A DNA stretch of 31,576 nucleotides from an uncultured Bacilli bacterium. GTDB taxonomy: Bacteria > Bacillota_I > Bacilli_A > RF39 > UBA660. Both the position numbers and the translations under genes were made by a program. The notes below the pieces were generated by a model. It did not search any database, was not told where the DNA came from, and saw nothing but the letters and a program-made list of their open reading frames with translations. Location of the stretch: positions 1-31,576 of the forward strand of contig CALVJU010000049.1 in the NCBI GenBank assembly GCA_944332375.1, in the 5' to 3' direction. Positions 29,505-31,576 of this stretch are shown in pieces; position 1 is the first letter of the stretch, and every line of letters begins with the position of its first letter.

Positions 29505-30653
29505 ATGAACTATGAAATTATAAGGCGTGTGTTCCTGATCTTTGGAACAACATTCTTATTCTCACTTTGTATTACGCCAGTAGTAAAAAAAATTGCAAAA
29601 CATGTCGGAGCATTAGATATTCCAAATAAAAGAAAAGTGCATAAAGTACCAATGCCTCGATTAGGTGGACTTTCTATCTTTTTTGGATTTTTACTAGGTT
29701 ATATGTTATTTGGAGAACAAAGTATTGTCATGAATTCCGTTTTAATCGCCAGCTTTGTCGTAATTATTATCGGAGTATTTGATGATATTAAACCACTCCC
29801 CGCGTCGATCAAGTTTATTGGACAATTCATTGCAGCGTGTATTATTGTATTTTATGGAAATATCGTATTACAAGACGTAAGTGCCTTTGGAATTTATATC
29901 GATTTTGGAGTCTTTGCTATTCCATTTACATTATTTTTTATCTTAGGTTGTATTAACTGTATGAATTTAATTGATGGATTAGATGGATTAGCAGCAGGAA
30001 TTTCAAGTATTTATTTCGCAACAATTGGAATTATTGCGATTATGCAAGGGAAATTCGGACTTGATTTTATATTAACGTTTATAATGTTAGGATCTACGAT
30101 GGGATTTCTCGTTCATAACTTTAATCCAGCCACGATTTTCATGGGGGATAGTGGATCCATGTTTTTGGGATTGATCATATCCGTAATTGCTCTATTAGGA
30201 TTTAAAAACGTCACAATGACTTCGTTTATCATTCCACTATTATTACTTGCTATTCCAATCTTAGATACAATTTTTGCTATTATCAGAAGAACATTAAAAG
30301 GTGAAAAAATCTCAACACCGGATAAATATCATATTCATCATCAACTACTAAAACGTAATTTAACACAACGACAAACAGTGATTGCCATTTATATTATGAA
30401 CATTCTATTCGCATTCGCATCGATTGTCTATGTCCTAAAAGATCCTGAGTTAGGATATATCATTTATGGAGTCTTATTGGTCATTGTACTTGTGTTTATT
30501 GTGAAAACAGATGTTATCTATGATAGTTCCAATATTAGGAAAAAATTTAAAAAGAAAATCTTAAAAATAGAAGATCAAGAAGAAGAAAAGAAAAAGAAGA
30601 GTAAGAATAAAGATAAAACGAAGAAGACAAAGAAGAACAAAAAGAAAAAATAG
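29505..30653 (+). CDS. tagO: TagO/WecA-type undecaprenyl-phosphate GlcNAc-1-phosphate transferase
   Basis: This enzyme attaches GlcNAc-1-phosphate to undecaprenyl phosphate, starting wall teichoic acid or a related polymer. The 382-aa protein has about ten membrane helices. Family motifs are KRKVHKVPMPRLGGLSIF, GVFDDIKPL, CMNLIDGLDGLAAG, the catalytic FNPATIFMGDSGSMFLG and HIHHQLL. The last 35 residues or so form a Lys/Glu-rich tail unlike typical TagO. The nucleotide sequence of that tail also forms the left arm of the terminator. The start follows TTGGTGAT. No tagA or other teichoic acid genes are in the window, so WTA is expected but not proven. Confidence 0.93.
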   Translation: MNYEIIRRVFLIFGTTFLFSLCITPVVKKIAKHVGALDIPNKRKVHKVPMPRLGGLSIFFGFLLGYMLFGEQSIVMNSVLIASFVVIIIGVFDDIKPLPASIKFIGQFIAACIIVFYGNIVLQDVSAFGIYIDFGVFAIPFTLFFILGCINCMNLIDGLDGLAAGISSIYFATIGIIAIMQGKFGLDFILTFIMLGSTMGFLVHNFNPATIFMGDSGSMFLGLIISVIALLGFKNVTMTSFIIPLLLLAIPILDTIFAIIRRTLKGEKISTPDKYHIHHQLLKRNLTQRQTVIAIYIMNILFAFASIVYVLKDPELGYIIYGVLLVIVLVFIVKTDVIYDSSNIRKKFKKKILKIEDQEEEKKKKSKNKDKTKKTKKNKKKK

Positions 30654-30664
30654 TTCTTCTTTTT
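30629..30664 (+). terminator. Intrinsic terminator whose left arm encodes the TagO Lys tail
   Basis: AAAGAAGAAC (30629-30638) pairs perfectly with GTTCTTCTTT (30653-30662) over a 14-nt A-rich loop, then T residues. The left arm and loop are the last coding codons; the right arm begins at the last base of the stop. Confidence 0.8.
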
Positions 30665-30692
30665 GATTATATTTTAAAAAAAGTTTCATACT
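30663..30692 (+). promoter_or_regulatory. Possible promoter for the DUF421 gene
   Basis: TTGATT at 30663-30668 and CATACT at 30687-30692 have an 18-bp spacer, directly after the tagO terminator. The AAAAAGGTGA ribosome binding site follows. Confidence 0.4.
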
Positions 30693-30710
30693 AAAAAAGG
30701 TGAATAAGAT

Positions 30711-31448
30711 ATGATTGAAAGAATATTTCAGACCAATTGGATGGAACTTTTTGATGTAACTTTACGTGCTATATTATCATTAATTACTCTTTTTCTAATT
30801 ACGAAAATGTTAGGCAAAAAGCAAGTATCCCAACTGAGTCTATTTGATTACGTTATTGGTATCAGTATTGGAAACTTTGCGGCAGAAATGACTATTAATT
30901 TAGAGTCGGATTATTTACATGGTATTCTAGCAGTTGTCATATTTGGCATTGTTGCTTACCTAGTCAGTATCTTAACAATGAAAAGTATTCATTTAAGACG
31001 GTATTTTATGGGGACTCCTACTTTGTTAATTCAAGACGGAAAATTGTTGGAACAAAATATGAAGAAAGTCAAGTATGATGTGAATGACTTATTAGAACAA
31101 TGTAGAACAAATGGTTATTTTGACTTAAGCGAAATTAAATATGCCTTAATGGAAGCAAATGGAACATTGAGTATATTACCGTTTGAAACAGAAAGACCAT
31201 TAAAAGTAAAAGACATGAAAATAAAACCGAAAAAGGAAGGATTATGTGCCAATGTAATTATAGATGGAAAAGTTATGCCCAATAATTTAAAAAATTGTAA
31301 TAAGGATGAAACATGGTTAAAAAAAGAATTAAAAATAAAAGGATATACAGATCTACAACAAATTTTATTGGCTACTGTAGATGTGAATGAAAAATTACAA
31401 GTTTATGAAAGAAATTTAGAGGAAACATCGAAAGATGTATTAGAATAA
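30711..31448 (+). CDS. DUF421 (YetF/YdfR/YrbG-like) membrane protein
   Basis: This 245-aa protein has three membrane helices (about 15-33, 42-60 and 67-90) and a cytoplasmic C-terminal domain. LITKMLGKKQVSQLSLFDYVIGISIGNFAAEM is the typical DUF421 core. The soluble part contains PTLLIQDGKLLEQNMKK, DLLEQCRTNGYFDLSEIKYA and LMEANGTLSILP, also family features. Members such as Bacillus YetF are linked to spore or membrane maintenance, but their biochemical role is unclear. It stands as a single gene between two terminators. Confidence 0.92.
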   Translation: MIERIFQTNWMELFDVTLRAILSLITLFLITKMLGKKQVSQLSLFDYVIGISIGNFAAEMTINLESDYLHGILAVVIFGIVAYLVSILTMKSIHLRRYFMGTPTLLIQDGKLLEQNMKKVKYDVNDLLEQCRTNGYFDLSEIKYALMEANGTLSILPFETERPLKVKDMKIKPKKEGLCANVIIDGKVMPNNLKNCNKDETWLKKELKIKGYTDLQQILLATVDVNEKLQVYERNLEETSKDVLE

Positions 31449-31482
31449 CGTAACTATTCAGACTGTGAAAAAAATAAAGTGT

Positions 31483-31512
31483 AAAAAGTAGTGTCAATGA
31501 TGCTGCTTTTTT
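31483..31512 (+). terminator. Intrinsic terminator after the DUF421 gene
   Basis: AAAAAGTAG (31483-31491) pairs with CTGCTTTTT (31503-31511, one T-G wobble) over an 11-nt loop, with T residues continuing. Confidence 0.75.
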
Positions 31513-31557
31513 CGGTTATATATGAGAAAATAATAGTAGTTAAGGATAGTGGTATAA

Positions 31558-31576
31558 ATGATGAAAGTGACAAATG
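31558..31576 (+). CDS. Possible start of a next gene, cut by the window end
   Basis: Two adjacent ATG codons (31558 and 31561) follow AAGGATAG, and the open frame MMKVTN runs off the window. There are too few codons to identify or confirm it. Confidence 0.25.

Noticed and set aside
1..31576. CRISPR array, tRNA or rRNA genes
   Set aside because: I saw no regularly spaced direct repeats of CRISPR size and no tRNA- or rRNA-like sequence on either strand.

Overview
The window is AT-rich chromosomal DNA from a spore-forming, low-GC Gram-positive bacterium (Bacillota). UGA is used as a normal stop (whiA, the DHH gene and walJ end in TGA), so this is not a mycoplasma-type code. Shine-Dalgarno sites are strong (AAAGGAGG type) and intrinsic terminators are frequent. 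SpoIIR, SpoIID, a SpoIIQ-like protein and SpoIIID show that it sporulates. A TagO-type enzyme, Lgt, MurA, Mbl and three Fem-type ligases indicate a thick wall with a branched peptide bridge. A gut Bacilli/Erysipelotrichia-like lineage is a reasonable guess, but I cannot name the species.

Layout. (1) 1-1158 is an accessory fragment: a BcrA/LanF-like ABC ATPase whose permease survives at best as a relic, then repeat-rich spacer. (2) 1159-7344 is a conserved housekeeping run, uvrB, yvlD-like, lgt, trxB, yvcK and whiA. The hprK and rapZ genes often found there in other Bacillota are absent. (3) 7345-8159 is a small accessory insert: a MITE-like or IS-end-like repeat, a HIT-like gene with its own consensus promoter, and a gene relic without a start. 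(4) 8160-14394 holds a Cys-cluster orphan, a stand-alone GdpP-type DHH-DHHA1 phosphoesterase, rplI, dnaB, a LysM/G5/M23 endopeptidase, walJ and rlmH. (5) 14449-20167 holds spoIIR, an MntP/YtaF-like protein, fba, murA, a catalytically degenerate SGNH protein, a Bax-inhibitor-1 protein, rpmE and an orphan. (6) 20196-25497 is on the minus strand: an orphan, rpiB, a DUF1146 gene, spoIID, spoIIQ-like, spoIIID, mbl and a MazG-like gene. (7) 25691-31448 holds three tandem FemABX-type genes, a tagO-type gene and a DUF421 gene.

Genes work together in three themes. Envelope construction is served by murA, tagO, the Fem trio, lgt, mbl and the M23 enzyme. The engulfment and mother-cell sporulation programme is served by spoIIR, spoIIQ, spoIID and spoIIID. 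Core replication, repair and translation are served by uvrB, dnaB, rplI, rpmE and rlmH. From memory of the Bacillus subtilis map, regions 2, 4, 5 and 6 look like strongly compacted versions of separate B. subtilis neighbourhoods. The most interesting points are the soluble GdpP half-protein, the SGNH protein that has lost its catalytic Ser and His, the three-gene Fem cluster, and terminator hairpins that abut or contain the next gene's ribosome binding site.
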